Below are positions 56,514 through 64,000 of a DNA stretch of 64,000 bases, piece by piece; within the stretch, counting starts at the first letter, position 1; every line of letters starts with the position of its first letter. Source of the stretch: Psychromonas sp. SA13A. GTDB lineage: Bacteria > Pseudomonadota > Gammaproteobacteria > Enterobacterales > Psychromonadaceae. The stretch is from contig NZ_WTKU01000006.1 in assembly GCF_011378715.1 (NCBI RefSeq), positions 1 through 64,000 of the forward strand. The letters run 5' to 3'. The notes beneath the pieces were generated by a model, which saw only the letters and a list, made by a program, of their open reading frames with translations, was not told the origin of the DNA and ran no database searches. A program made the translations under genes and the position numbers.

Positions 56514-57617
56514 ATGAAAAATCATAAATGGAATCGAATTGTACTTAAAGTCGGTAGCGCATTAATTGCACCAGAGAGAAAAGGTTGTAGTTCACGCTAC
56601 TTATTACATATCGCCAAATTTATATTACAGTGCAGAGATATGGGTATTGAAGTTATTCTTGTGTCTTCAGGTTCAGTTGCAGCTGGCGCACACTTTTTCG
56701 GTGAAATAGAAAACCCATCTCTCCCAATCAAAAAAGCAATGGCCGCAGCAGGTCAAAATGAAATGATGGCAGCATGGGATCGTTTCTTTGATTTCCCTTC
56801 AGCTCAAATTCTTTTAACACACGGTGATTTCCAAGACAGAGAAAGATATGACAGTGTGCGTGAAACTATCTTCGCATTGCTCGAACATGGAATTTTACCC
56901 GTTGTTAATGAAAATGACGTAGTAACAACAGATGCATTAAAAGTGGGTGATAACGATAATTTATCAGCAATGGTCGCAGCGGCGGCAGATGCAGATGCGT
57001 TAATCATTTGTTCTGACATTGACGGTTTATATAATAAAAACCCACATACTAATGACGATGCAGTGATGATTAAAAACGTGAGTGCTATCGATCAAAGCAT
57101 TTACGATATGGCCGGAGGCGCACATAGCAGCGTTGGTACTGGTGGTATGCAAACTAAAATAGAAGCAGCTGAAAAAGCAACCTCACATGGTCTTACTACC
57201 TATATAATCAATGGCTTTAAAGAAAGCTCCTTTGAGCAGTTAATACTGGGGAATAACCCCGGTACTGTTTTTGCACCTTATGCAAAACCAATGGAAGAAG
57301 ATTTACATTGGATGACTCATACATCAAGAGCACAGGGTGAGGTTGTTATTGGAGATGGATTTGAATACCCTCTACATGAAAATAGTGACCAGCTAACGAG
57401 TAATGAAATAGTTGAAGTGGTCGGTGAATTCTCAGCCGGAGATACTATTTTAATTCGTAGTGATGATGGTAAACACTTGGCTAAAGCTGAAGCTAACTAC
57501 AGCAGCTGTTTACTTAACTTCATTTCAGAACATGACAATCAAGATGATGAAAATGAATATCAGCATCAAACAGGTCCGTTAGTATCGGATAAAAATATTG
57601 CAGTCTTAGACCAATAA
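56514..57617 (+). CDS. proB: Glutamate 5-kinase
   Basis: Phosphorylates glutamate in the first step of proline synthesis. Length 367 equals E. coli ProB. The amino-acid kinase core shows VLVSSGSVAAG-type sequence near 45-55, NENDVVTTDALKVGDNDNLSA and GTGGMQTKIEAAEKA. A C-terminal PUA-like domain (about 275-355) is present but diverged. Unlike the common proBA operon, no proA follows; a strong terminator does. It could be an orphan or a second copy. Confidence 0.92.
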   Translation: MKNHKWNRIVLKVGSALIAPERKGCSSRYLLHIAKFILQCRDMGIEVILVSSGSVAAGAHFFGEIENPSLPIKKAMAAAGQNEMMAAWDRFFDFPSAQILLTHGDFQDRERYDSVRETIFALLEHGILPVVNENDVVTTDALKVGDNDNLSAMVAAAADADALIICSDIDGLYNKNPHTNDDAVMIKNVSAIDQSIYDMAGGAHSSVGTGGMQTKIEAAEKATSHGLTTYIINGFKESSFEQLILGNNPGTVFAPYAKPMEEDLHWMTHTSRAQGEVVIGDGFEYPLHENSDQLTSNEIVEVVGEFSAGDTILIRSDDGKHLAKAEANYSSCLLNFISEHDNQDDENEYQHQTGPLVSDKNIAVLDQ

Positions 57618-57664
57618 AGCGATATGTTTAGGGCTAAAACTCATCATAAAAAGCCCCTGTAAAT

Positions 57665-57705
57665 AAAAAGGGAGCTTACGACGAATATCGTAAGCTCCCT
57701 TTTTT
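57665..57705. terminator. Bidirectional terminator between proB and fruA
   Basis: A perfect 17-bp stem (57665-57681 with 57688-57704), a 6-nt loop, and A and T runs on either side, between convergent genes. Confidence 0.92.
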
Positions 57706-57732
57706 ATTGAGCTATTTAAAAACTCATTTTTT

Positions 57733-59508
57733 TTAAACTGCAATAGCTTGTTTTACTTCTTCTTTATTTTTCAAGAAAGCATAGGTGAAACCTGTTACTG
57801 CTGTACCCGCTGCGATTGCCACTAAGTATAATAATACCGGTGAGATTGCATTTGGAATCAACAGAACAAATAAACCACCGTGCGGAGCGAGTAACTGTGC
57901 GCCGAACAACATAGATAAACCACCCGTTAATGCACCACCAGCCATACAGCTTGGAATAACACGCATCGGATCTTTTGCTGCAAATGGGATTGCGCCTTCA
58001 GAAATAAAGCATAAGCCTAAAACAAATGATGCTTTGCCGGCTTCACGTTCGCTATCAATAAATTTCTTCTTCGCAAGGAAAGTTGCTAAGCCCATACCAA
58101 GTGCAGGTACCATACCCGCAGCCATAATAGCAGCCATAGGGCCGTATGATTGAGAAGCTAATAGACCGACACCAAATGTGTATGCCGCTTTATTAACAGG
58201 ACCACCTAAATCGAAACACATCATACAACCCAACACTATACCTAATAGAACAGCATTAGTTGACCCCATATTAGTTAGGAATTCAGTAAGTGCAGCCATA
58301 ATGCTAGCAACTGGGCCACCGACAACATAAATCATCACTAAACCAGTGAATAGACTCGCTACAAAAGGAATAATCAGAATAGGTTTAAGGGCTTCCATTG
58401 ATTGTGGCAATGACACTTTATCCGCAATAAATTTAGCCGCGTAACCTGCGATGAAACCCGCTGCGATACCACCTAAGAAACCAGCACCAAGTTGGCTTGC
58501 CAACATACCACCAATTAAACCAGGCGCTAAGCCAGGACGATCAGCAATCGAGAAAGCAATAAAACCAGCCAATACCGGGATCATTAATGCAAAAGCAGCA
58601 CCGCCACCAATATCCATCAAGGTTGCAGCCATCGTGCCTTTTTCTTTAAATGCTTCGATACCAAATACAAACGAAAGCGCAATCAATAAACCACCGGCAA
58701 TGACCACAGGTAACATATGCGAAACCCCTGTCATAAGGTGTTTATATACGCCCTTTTCCTCTTCATTTTGAGAAGAGTTTGCATTACTTGTTGCTTGAAA
58801 AACAGAAGCTTGTGCAAATGCTTTAGTGATTTCTTGCTCGGTTTTTTTAAGTGCTAAACTTGTACTTGTTTTGTACAGTCGTTTACCATTAAAACGCTCA
58901 AGTGGCACTTCAATATCAGCAGCAATAATCACTAAATCCGCATCAGCAATATCCTGATCTGTTAATTGATTTTTTGCACCTACCGAACCACGCGTTTCTA
59001 CTTTAATAATAAGCCCTTGACGTTTCGCTTCACTCTCTAAGGCTTCAGCAGCCATAAAGGTGTGTGCAACTCCAGTAGGACAAGCTGTAATAGCAACAAT
59101 TTTTTTCACGCCATTACTGTCTGAGCTATTACTATTAACATTACTGCTATCAAGTTGGCTTACCGCCCCTTTACTTGCATTAGCTGCCGTTAGCTCTTGC
59201 GCGTTATTAATCGCATTATCTAACCAAGCTTGTGGATTTTCAGTGCAATCTGCAATTGCACCTTGATATACACTTTTACCTATAAAACGTGTCGTATCAA
59301 TATCACTATTGCTGGCGATAATTACCACATCAGCTGCAGCTATATCTTCAGTTGATAACACTTCAACCGGTAATACCGTTGATTGGCACTCTATCGATGC
59401 TTTAATATTTAATTTTGCACTGGCTTGCTTTAACAAGCCAGCAGCAATAATACTGTTTGCGACACCACTTGGGCATGCAGTTACAATAGCTATATTTTTC
59501 ATATTCAA
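57733..59508 (-). CDS. fruA: PTS fructose transporter EIIB'BC
   Basis: 591-residue fructose-specific PTS permease that imports fructose as fructose 1-phosphate. Domain order: B' (about 1-105), B (about 135-230, phospho-Cys143 in ACPTGVAHT) and membrane EIIC (about 255-585). The B' domain keeps a cysteine in ACPSGVANS (Cys12), which E. coli FruA lacks. Linkers near 118-132 and 240-250 are Ser/Asn-rich. It is the last gene of fruB-fruK-fruA. Confidence 0.95.
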   Translation of the reverse strand: MNMKNIAIVTACPSGVANSIIAAGLLKQASAKLNIKASIECQSTVLPVEVLSTEDIAAADVVIIASNSDIDTTRFIGKSVYQGAIADCTENPQAWLDNAINNAQELTAANASKGAVSQLDSSNVNSNSSDSNGVKKIVAITACPTGVAHTFMAAEALESEAKRQGLIIKVETRGSVGAKNQLTDQDIADADLVIIAADIEVPLERFNGKRLYKTSTSLALKKTEQEITKAFAQASVFQATSNANSSQNEEEKGVYKHLMTGVSHMLPVVIAGGLLIALSFVFGIEAFKEKGTMAATLMDIGGGAAFALMIPVLAGFIAFSIADRPGLAPGLIGGMLASQLGAGFLGGIAAGFIAGYAAKFIADKVSLPQSMEALKPILIIPFVASLFTGLVMIYVVGGPVASIMAALTEFLTNMGSTNAVLLGIVLGCMMCFDLGGPVNKAAYTFGVGLLASQSYGPMAAIMAAGMVPALGMGLATFLAKKKFIDSEREAGKASFVLGLCFISEGAIPFAAKDPMRVIPSCMAGGALTGGLSMLFGAQLLAPHGGLFVLLIPNAISPVLLYLVAIAAGTAVTGFTYAFLKNKEEVKQAIAV

Positions 59509-59532
59509 TCCTTAAATTAGTTATCGACGTAT

Positions 59533-60567
59533 TTACACGTTTGATGAAATAGGGTTATTGTGAGTGATCATTTTTTGTAAATTTGTTACCGCTTCCAGGC
59601 TAGGTACGCCTACGCCTACTTGCGTCACCGCTAATGCAGATAACGCGGTGGCAAAGGATAATGTCCGATCTGCTTGCCACTTTTGCATATGCCCCCAACA
59701 AAGGCCTGCAACTAATGTATCGCCCGCTCCCACTGTACTCACCACATTCATTTTAGGTGGCTGGGCATAACGCCATAGGCTGTTGTTTGAGGTATTGCTT
59801 TGAGCATCGCTTGAAGTATTGCTATGAGAGCTACTTTGATCATTTTTTCCTAACCACATCACCCCTTTAGCACCTAATGAAACAACGATATTATCAATAC
59901 CTTTACTAACTAAATCTTGAGCGGCTTGCTGACAGGCTTCAGCAGTATTAAGTTCACGTCCAACAAATTCAGACAATTCTTCGTCATTGGGTTTAATTAA
60001 CCAAGGGTGCGCATCTAATCCAGCAGCTAAGGCAGCGCGGCTGCTATCAAAGATCACTTTTTTACCCATTTGATGTAGTTTTTCTATCCAGCTTGCGCAA
60101 AGTTCAGGTGAAATACCTTTAGGTAAGCTACCTGCTAATACAAAAAACTGATGCGTTTCGGCTAATTTAAATAAACTGCGTTCAAACTCATTAATCGCTT
60201 GCTCAGAAACCTCTACACCTGGGAAATTGATATCACTAACTTGCCCATTTTTTTCGACTAATTTAACGTTTATACGCGTTGAACCATCAACACGGATAAA
60301 CTCATCCTGAGCATTCATTTCCCTGAATAAGGTACAAAATAAAGCTTCATTATCACGCCCTAAAAAACCTGTTACCGTTACCTCTGCGCCTAAATCAGAG
60401 AGTACTTTTGCAACGTTAACGCCCTTACCTGCAGCATGCAGGGAACCGGTAGTAGCTAAGCTAACCGAGCCAATATTTAAAGTATCTAAACCGCCCGTCA
60501 AATCCAATGCTGGATTTAAGGTGATAGTAACTACTTTATTATTGCTAATAGTATTTTGATGACTCAT
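59533..60567 (-). CDS. fruK: 1-phosphofructokinase
   Basis: Phosphorylates fructose 1-phosphate to the 1,6-bisphosphate. The PfkB-family signature GAGDTLVAG (280-288) has the catalytic Asp283, and NPALDLT opens the fold. At 344 residues it is longer than E. coli FruK (312). The extra length is partly a Ser/Asn-rich insertion at about 242-263 (QSSSHSNTSSDAQSNTSNN), just before the ATP-site region. It lies 3 bp after fruB and 24 bp before fruA. Confidence 0.95.
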   Translation of the reverse strand: MSHQNTISNNKVVTITLNPALDLTGGLDTLNIGSVSLATTGSLHAAGKGVNVAKVLSDLGAEVTVTGFLGRDNEALFCTLFREMNAQDEFIRVDGSTRINVKLVEKNGQVSDINFPGVEVSEQAINEFERSLFKLAETHQFFVLAGSLPKGISPELCASWIEKLHQMGKKVIFDSSRAALAAGLDAHPWLIKPNDEELSEFVGRELNTAEACQQAAQDLVSKGIDNIVVSLGAKGVMWLGKNDQSSSHSNTSSDAQSNTSNNSLWRYAQPPKMNVVSTVGAGDTLVAGLCWGHMQKWQADRTLSFATALSALAVTQVGVGVPSLEAVTNLQKMITHNNPISSNV

Positions 60568-60570
60568 GGT

Positions 60571-61701
60571 TTACCCCTCACTCAGGCCAGAAGCAATCGC
60601 TTCAGCAATACCCGCTAGTGCTTCTTTTGCATCTGGGCCTTCTGCAATAAATTGTAATGAATCTCCGTGTCTACCCCCTAAACCAATCACTTTCATCAGG
60701 CTTTTTGCATCTACAAATTTATTATCACCATCAATGTTGGCAACTTTAACCACTGATTTATATTTTTTAACTGCGGCCACTAACATCGCGCTCGGGCGGG
60801 CATGTAATCCATGTGCATTATTAATTTTAAAGGTTCCCACATTGTCACTATCAACAATATTTTGTGGGGTAGAAGTCGTAAATATTGCCAACAACTGTTC
60901 AACGCATGAGCTGAATACTTTTGCTTGTTGTTGCTCAAAAACTAATTGGCTGATGATATTTAAAAATGGACCATGAGAACTATTACAAGCTGCAACAGCA
61001 ATCAGTGCTTTGACAGGAAAACCATTAAATTCACAGGTTTCACTAGTTGTTAAAATAGACATCCCTGAACGTTTAACACCTTTTTCCCCACTCACAAGCC
61101 ATAAACCATTACCTAAATGTGTTGCATCTTTAGTGACTAACTCAGCAACAAATTGATTCTCAACATTGCCGCTATTTTTTAATAACCCACCCGCGACTGC
61201 ACTCATTTGAATCATGTCAGAAGCAGGAAAGTTTAGTTGTATTAATGCGGGGCTAAAGTCAGCTTCAAACTGTACGTCACCATTTAATAACTTAATAATG
61301 TCGTCTTTTGTTGTCGCTTGTTTTAATTTATCTTCAACATCATCAGCCGATAACACTTTAGTTAATTGCTTTAAAATACCTAAGTGTTCGTCAGATTTAG
61401 CGGCAATACCAATGACGACATAAGCGATATTTCCATCCCCCCAATTAACCCCCTCAGGAAAGTGTTGAACTGCAACACCTGTTTTATTAACTAGATCTCG
61501 CGTATCTGTTGTGCCATGAGGAATTGCAATGCCATTACCTAAAAACGTTGAGTTTTGTTTTTCTCGGTTAAGCATCCCTTTAACATATTGCTCGGCAACT
61601 AAGCCTTTATCTGCAAGTTGTTTAGCAATCGCTTTAATGGCCGTGATTTTATCACTTGCACTTTGTTGTAAGGTTATATCGTTATTAGTTAGTGTCAGCA
61701 T
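60571..61701 (-). CDS. fruB: PTS fructose EIIA-HPr diphosphoryl transfer protein
   Basis: 376 residues, the same length as E. coli FruB. The N-terminal EIIA domain has the phospho-His62 in AIPHGT. A middle domain (about 150-280) joins it to a C-terminal HPr-like (FPr) domain with phospho-His300 in GLHARPS and the Ser-containing DAKSLMKVIGL. It carries phosphate from enzyme I to FruA. First gene of the fruBKA operon, with a Cra site 52 bp upstream of its start. Confidence 0.96.
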   Translation of the reverse strand: MLTLTNNDITLQQSASDKITAIKAIAKQLADKGLVAEQYVKGMLNREKQNSTFLGNGIAIPHGTTDTRDLVNKTGVAVQHFPEGVNWGDGNIAYVVIGIAAKSDEHLGILKQLTKVLSADDVEDKLKQATTKDDIIKLLNGDVQFEADFSPALIQLNFPASDMIQMSAVAGGLLKNSGNVENQFVAELVTKDATHLGNGLWLVSGEKGVKRSGMSILTTSETCEFNGFPVKALIAVAACNSSHGPFLNIISQLVFEQQQAKVFSSCVEQLLAIFTTSTPQNIVDSDNVGTFKINNAHGLHARPSAMLVAAVKKYKSVVKVANIDGDNKFVDAKSLMKVIGLGGRHGDSLQFIAEGPDAKEALAGIAEAIASGLSEG

Positions 61702-61752
61702 CGGTCTTAACCTCTCGCTATATTTTATGAGTTAGCAACTATTCGAGCCTTA

Positions 61753-61766
61753 CTGAATCGATTCAG
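61753..61766. promoter_or_regulatory. Cra (FruR) operator 1
   Basis: CTGAATCGATTCAG is a perfect palindrome matching the Cra consensus TGAATCGNTTCA. It lies 52 bp upstream of fruB, where it would block its promoter. Confidence 0.9.
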
Positions 61767-61853
61767 CAAAACATTCAAAAAAAAGTCCAATAAGCTTATA
61801 CAATGTTAATTGATACGTTATCTTGGTCTCAATTATTACAACTTCAAGGCTTA

Positions 61854-61867
61854 CTGAATCGTTTCAG
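61854..61867. promoter_or_regulatory. Cra (FruR) operator 2
   Basis: CTGAATCGTTTCAG, one mismatch from the perfect palindrome, is identical to the core of E. coli Cra sites. Its centre is 101 bp from operator 1 and 22 bp from operator 3. Confidence 0.88.
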
Positions 61868-61875
61868 CTATTATA

Positions 61876-61889
61876 GTGAATCGATTCAG
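61876..61889. promoter_or_regulatory. Cra (FruR) operator 3
   Basis: GTGAATCGATTCAG contains the perfect 12-bp palindrome TGAATCGATTCA. It lies 72 bp upstream of cra and about two helical turns from operator 2, so it may serve cra autoregulation. Confidence 0.88.
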
Positions 61890-61960
61890 CTTATAATGCA
61901 ACCAGCGAATAAAATAGATTACCAATAATTTGATCTTATCGACATAAAAGGATCTTAAGC

Positions 61961-62941
61961 ATGACATTAGAGAAAATTGCCAAATTAGCAGGCGTATCAA
62001 AAACCACTGCAAGCTATGTCATTAACGGTAAAGCGAAGAAGCATAGGATCAGTGAAAAAACACAACTCAAAGTGATGGCGGTGGTGAATGAACATAATTA
62101 TAGCCCTGATCATGCGGCATCAGCACTACGAGCAGGTAGTAGTCGATCCTTTGGTTTGATCATTCCAGATCTTGAAAACAGTAGCTACACAAAATTAGCT
62201 AAATTGCTTGAATCTAATTCTCGTAAAGCAGGATACCAAATACTCATTGGTTGCTCTGACGATGACCCAGAAACAGAGAAAAACTTAGTTAAAGCCTTAC
62301 TTAGCCGCCGTATCGATGCGCTTTTTGTTGCTAGCTCATTAGCTGATGGCAGTGAGTATTATTTAAAAATACAACAGCAAGGTACGCCAATTATTGCACT
62401 CGACCGCGCCTTAGATGATGAACATTTTGGTTGTGTGATCAGTGAAGATTTTGATGGGGCTTATGAATTAACCGGCTCCGTGATCACTGAGAAGGTAAAG
62501 TCTATTGGCCTGATTGGAGCCTTACCTAAATTAAATATTTCGCGTCAACGTCATGCCGGTTTTGAAGCACAAGCGAAAAGACAAGGCGTGACTTGCACTG
62601 CCACTTATGGAGAGCACTTTAATAGCGAATCCGGTAAAGCAGTTTTTCTACAATGGATAAAAGAGGATAAGGTACCCGACGCGATTATTGTCACTTCCTA
62701 TACTATGTTAGAAGGTATTTTAGATGTTTTAATTGCACAGCCCGAATTAATGAAAACCCTCAAATTGGGCACTTTTGGTGATAATCGTTTATTAGATTTT
62801 TTACCTATTAAAATTAATTCATTAGCACAACAATTTGAATTAATCGCAGATAGCGCCTTAGCACTGGGTTTAAATGCTTCCGCTAAACGTTATCAAGCAG
62901 GGTTAGAGTTAATACCAAGACAAATTATCATTCGAGCATAA
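61961..62941 (+). CDS. cra: Catabolite repressor/activator Cra (FruR)
   Basis: LacI-family regulator (326 residues; E. coli 334) that is released from DNA by fructose phosphates. The helix-turn-helix MTLEKIAKLAGVSKTTASYVINGKA-type start (1-25) and hinge SALRAGSSRSFGLIIPDLENSSY are close to E. coli Cra. The effector domain follows the LacI pattern. It is divergent from fruBKA with three matching operators between, so it almost certainly controls that operon. Confidence 0.95.
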   Translation: MTLEKIAKLAGVSKTTASYVINGKAKKHRISEKTQLKVMAVVNEHNYSPDHAASALRAGSSRSFGLIIPDLENSSYTKLAKLLESNSRKAGYQILIGCSDDDPETEKNLVKALLSRRIDALFVASSLADGSEYYLKIQQQGTPIIALDRALDDEHFGCVISEDFDGAYELTGSVITEKVKSIGLIGALPKLNISRQRHAGFEAQAKRQGVTCTATYGEHFNSESGKAVFLQWIKEDKVPDAIIVTSYTMLEGILDVLIAQPELMKTLKLGTFGDNRLLDFLPIKINSLAQQFELIADSALALGLNASAKRYQAGLELIPRQIIIRA

Positions 62942-62959
62942 AACCGGTCTGACACAAGG

Positions 62960-62998
62960 GAATCTTTGAATCTTTGAATCTTTGAATCTTTGAATCTT
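62960..62998. repeat. 8-bp tandem repeat after cra
   Basis: GAATCTTT is repeated four times exactly with a nearly complete fifth copy. It lies 18 bp after the cra stop codon. As a simple repeat it may vary in copy number. Confidence 0.9.
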
Positions 62999-63007
62999 AA
63001 AAACAAT

Positions 63008-63037
63008 AAAGCACCAAACTTTCGAGTGGTGCTTTTT
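63008..63037 (+). terminator. Terminator of cra
   Basis: GCACC(A) near 63011-63016 pairs with TGGTGC at 63027-63032, with a TTCG-type loop region, followed by TTTTT. The intervening stem has a bulge. Confidence 0.75.
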
Positions 63038-63072
63038 AAGCAAATCTTAATTTATGAATTAAGTGTATTAAA

Positions 63073-63675
63073 TTAAGCTTGTTTCTTGAATCGACGCGAT
63101 GCTAAACCAACAAGCGCTAGACCAAAAATAATCATTGTTGATGGCGCTGGCACAGCTGTTATTGCAGTTGAAAAATACACAGTATTATCTGAGTCGTTAT
63201 CTGCTGACCAAATCCACTCTGCACCAGCGTCAATAGTTGTACGATTACCCCATGGATAAACACCATTAACTCCGTAATCACTTGAAGTTACATAGTTAGT
63301 CCAACCCGTTGTACTAACATTCCAATCAATTGTATTAGTTAATAACTGTGACAGACCATTACTAAACACATGATCACTAGTATCAAGACTAAAATCCCCT
63401 AAAAATCCAGCTACCCATCCGACATCAACACCTGCAACGTGTAGGAAATAATCAGTACCTGCTGTTAAATTAGCGCTAAAAGATTCTGTAGAATACCAAT
63501 TATTATCTGACATGATTAAAGTGCCTTGTGTACTGTCATCGGTGCTTAAATAAACAGAATACTCGTTATCAACTGTTAGATTAGCAGTTATCACAGTTGC
63601 ATTGGCTATATTAAATAAGCTCGCAATTGAGAAAATCACGCCTGCCACTATCGTTTTCATTGATTTCAATTTCAT
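63073..63675 (-). CDS. PEP-CTERM-type exported protein
   Basis: 200-residue exported protein. A signal peptide ends near NIANA (about 26). The last 26 residues are a PEP-CTERM variant VPAPSTM, a hydrophobic helix (IIFGLALVGLA) and the basic end SRRFKKQA. The mature region is rich in Asp, Thr, Ser and aromatic residues with no catalytic motif, consistent with an exosortase-processed matrix or surface protein. AAGGAG lies 7 nt before the ATG. It is unrelated in its middle part to the other PEP-CTERM protein at 52.3-53.1 kb. Confidence 0.88.
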   Translation of the reverse strand: MKLKSMKTIVAGVIFSIASLFNIANATVITANLTVDNEYSVYLSTDDSTQGTLIMSDNNWYSTESFSANLTAGTDYFLHVAGVDVGWVAGFLGDFSLDTSDHVFSNGLSQLLTNTIDWNVSTTGWTNYVTSSDYGVNGVYPWGNRTTIDAGAEWIWSADNDSDNTVYFSTAITAVPAPSTMIIFGLALVGLASRRFKKQA

Positions 63676-64000
63676 AAAATACTCCTTTACTTCCCTTGTT
63701 TACGTTTTATAGGGAATAGTTAAACAAAAATATACCTACAAAGGAGCAAGTAACGATCCAACTTTAAAAACCGCTTAAATATCAATCATATAATTACCCA
63801 CAATTAGTTACCTATAATTAAGTTGTAAAAAAAGCTGACACTTCCATGGAATAAATCATTGTAAATAATACAACTGGTGGAACTAAAATGATTAAAGCAG
63901 AATCATAAGCTATTGTTTTGGCAAGAGGATGTGGCCTAAGTTGATTGCACAGCACACAGATAAAGACGCTATCATCTATTCATTTCGGCGCTCAAAAAAT
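63676..64000. other. Right-end intergenic region
   Basis: 325 bp upstream of the PEP-CTERM gene up to the window edge. A/T-rich; no complete ORF or recognised site. Confidence 0.4.

Noticed and set aside
57785-59515. Several plus-strand ORFs opposite fruA
   Set aside because: They mirror the codon bias of fruA and have Ala/Pro/Ile-rich products typical of antisense frames.
1-64000. tRNA genes or insertion sequences
   Set aside because: No tRNA-like T-loop with paired acceptor arms and no transposase-like ORF was noticed by eye; a tRNA search program was not run.

Overview
The window looks like chromosomal DNA of a marine, low-GC gammaproteobacterium of the Alteromonadales type (Psychromonas, Moritella and Shewanella relatives come to mind; the genus is inference). 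Reasons: rapA beside rluA and syd beside queF as in enterics and their marine relatives, a fruBKA operon facing a Cra repressor, ABC-F protein YbiT, PEP-CTERM exported proteins, and enterobacterial-type ribosomal promoters. No phage, transposase, CRISPR array or tRNA gene was seen. The window is mostly housekeeping and metabolic genes, with a few patches of repeats and orphan genes.

Layout. 1-400: tandem P1 and P2 promoters, boxA and leader of an rRNA operon that runs leftward out of the window. 0.6-7.5 kb: rapA, rluA and the proton-pumping transhydrogenase pntAB. 7.6-16.6 kb: an Lrp-type regulator facing a Gate-domain transporter, a phage-type M15 peptidase, an M48 lipoprotein protease, a LysR regulator facing a Bcr/CflA efflux pump, ilvE, an alpha/beta hydrolase and a GNAT acetyltransferase. 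16.7-19.3 kb: a compact leftward operon terB-like / SagB-like oxidoreductase / pterin dehydratase, with a 13-bp tandem repeat array upstream. 19.7-30 kb: RIO kinase, EamA exporter, syd facing queF, a TPR protein with a degenerate GGDEF-like tail in front of a canonical diguanylate cyclase, and ppnN-xni. 30-43.8 kb: an unknown exported protein, a purine permease, hydroxyacid dehydrogenase, B12/radical-SAM protein, FAD protein, a Fur-box-controlled small cysteine protein facing sfsA, an exported FAH-fold protein, a Prx5-type peroxiredoxin and a U32 protein.

43.8-45.9 kb is the least ordinary part: imperfect direct repeats, a nested cruciform-forming repeat, an orphan membrane coiled-coil protein and a diverged 100-bp duplication. 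45.9-53 kb: ybiT, an RhlE-type helicase, two small secreted proteins (DUF3465, Excalibur), three membrane proteins including a 31-residue one, a Pmp3/YqaE homologue and a PEP-CTERM protein. 53.4-57.6 kb: ahpC-ahpF, then proB preceded by a short ORF with three consecutive proline codons. 57.7-63 kb: fructose PTS operon fruBKA and divergent cra, with three near-identical Cra palindromes between them. The window ends with a second PEP-CTERM protein.

The best leads for something undescribed are the Fur-box small protein (38.7-38.9 kb), the terB/SagB/pterin-dehydratase operon, the proline-rich leader upstream of proB, the nested cruciform at 44.1-44.3 kb, and the exported FAH protein. Family names are given from recognised motifs and remembered homologues; no database search was run.
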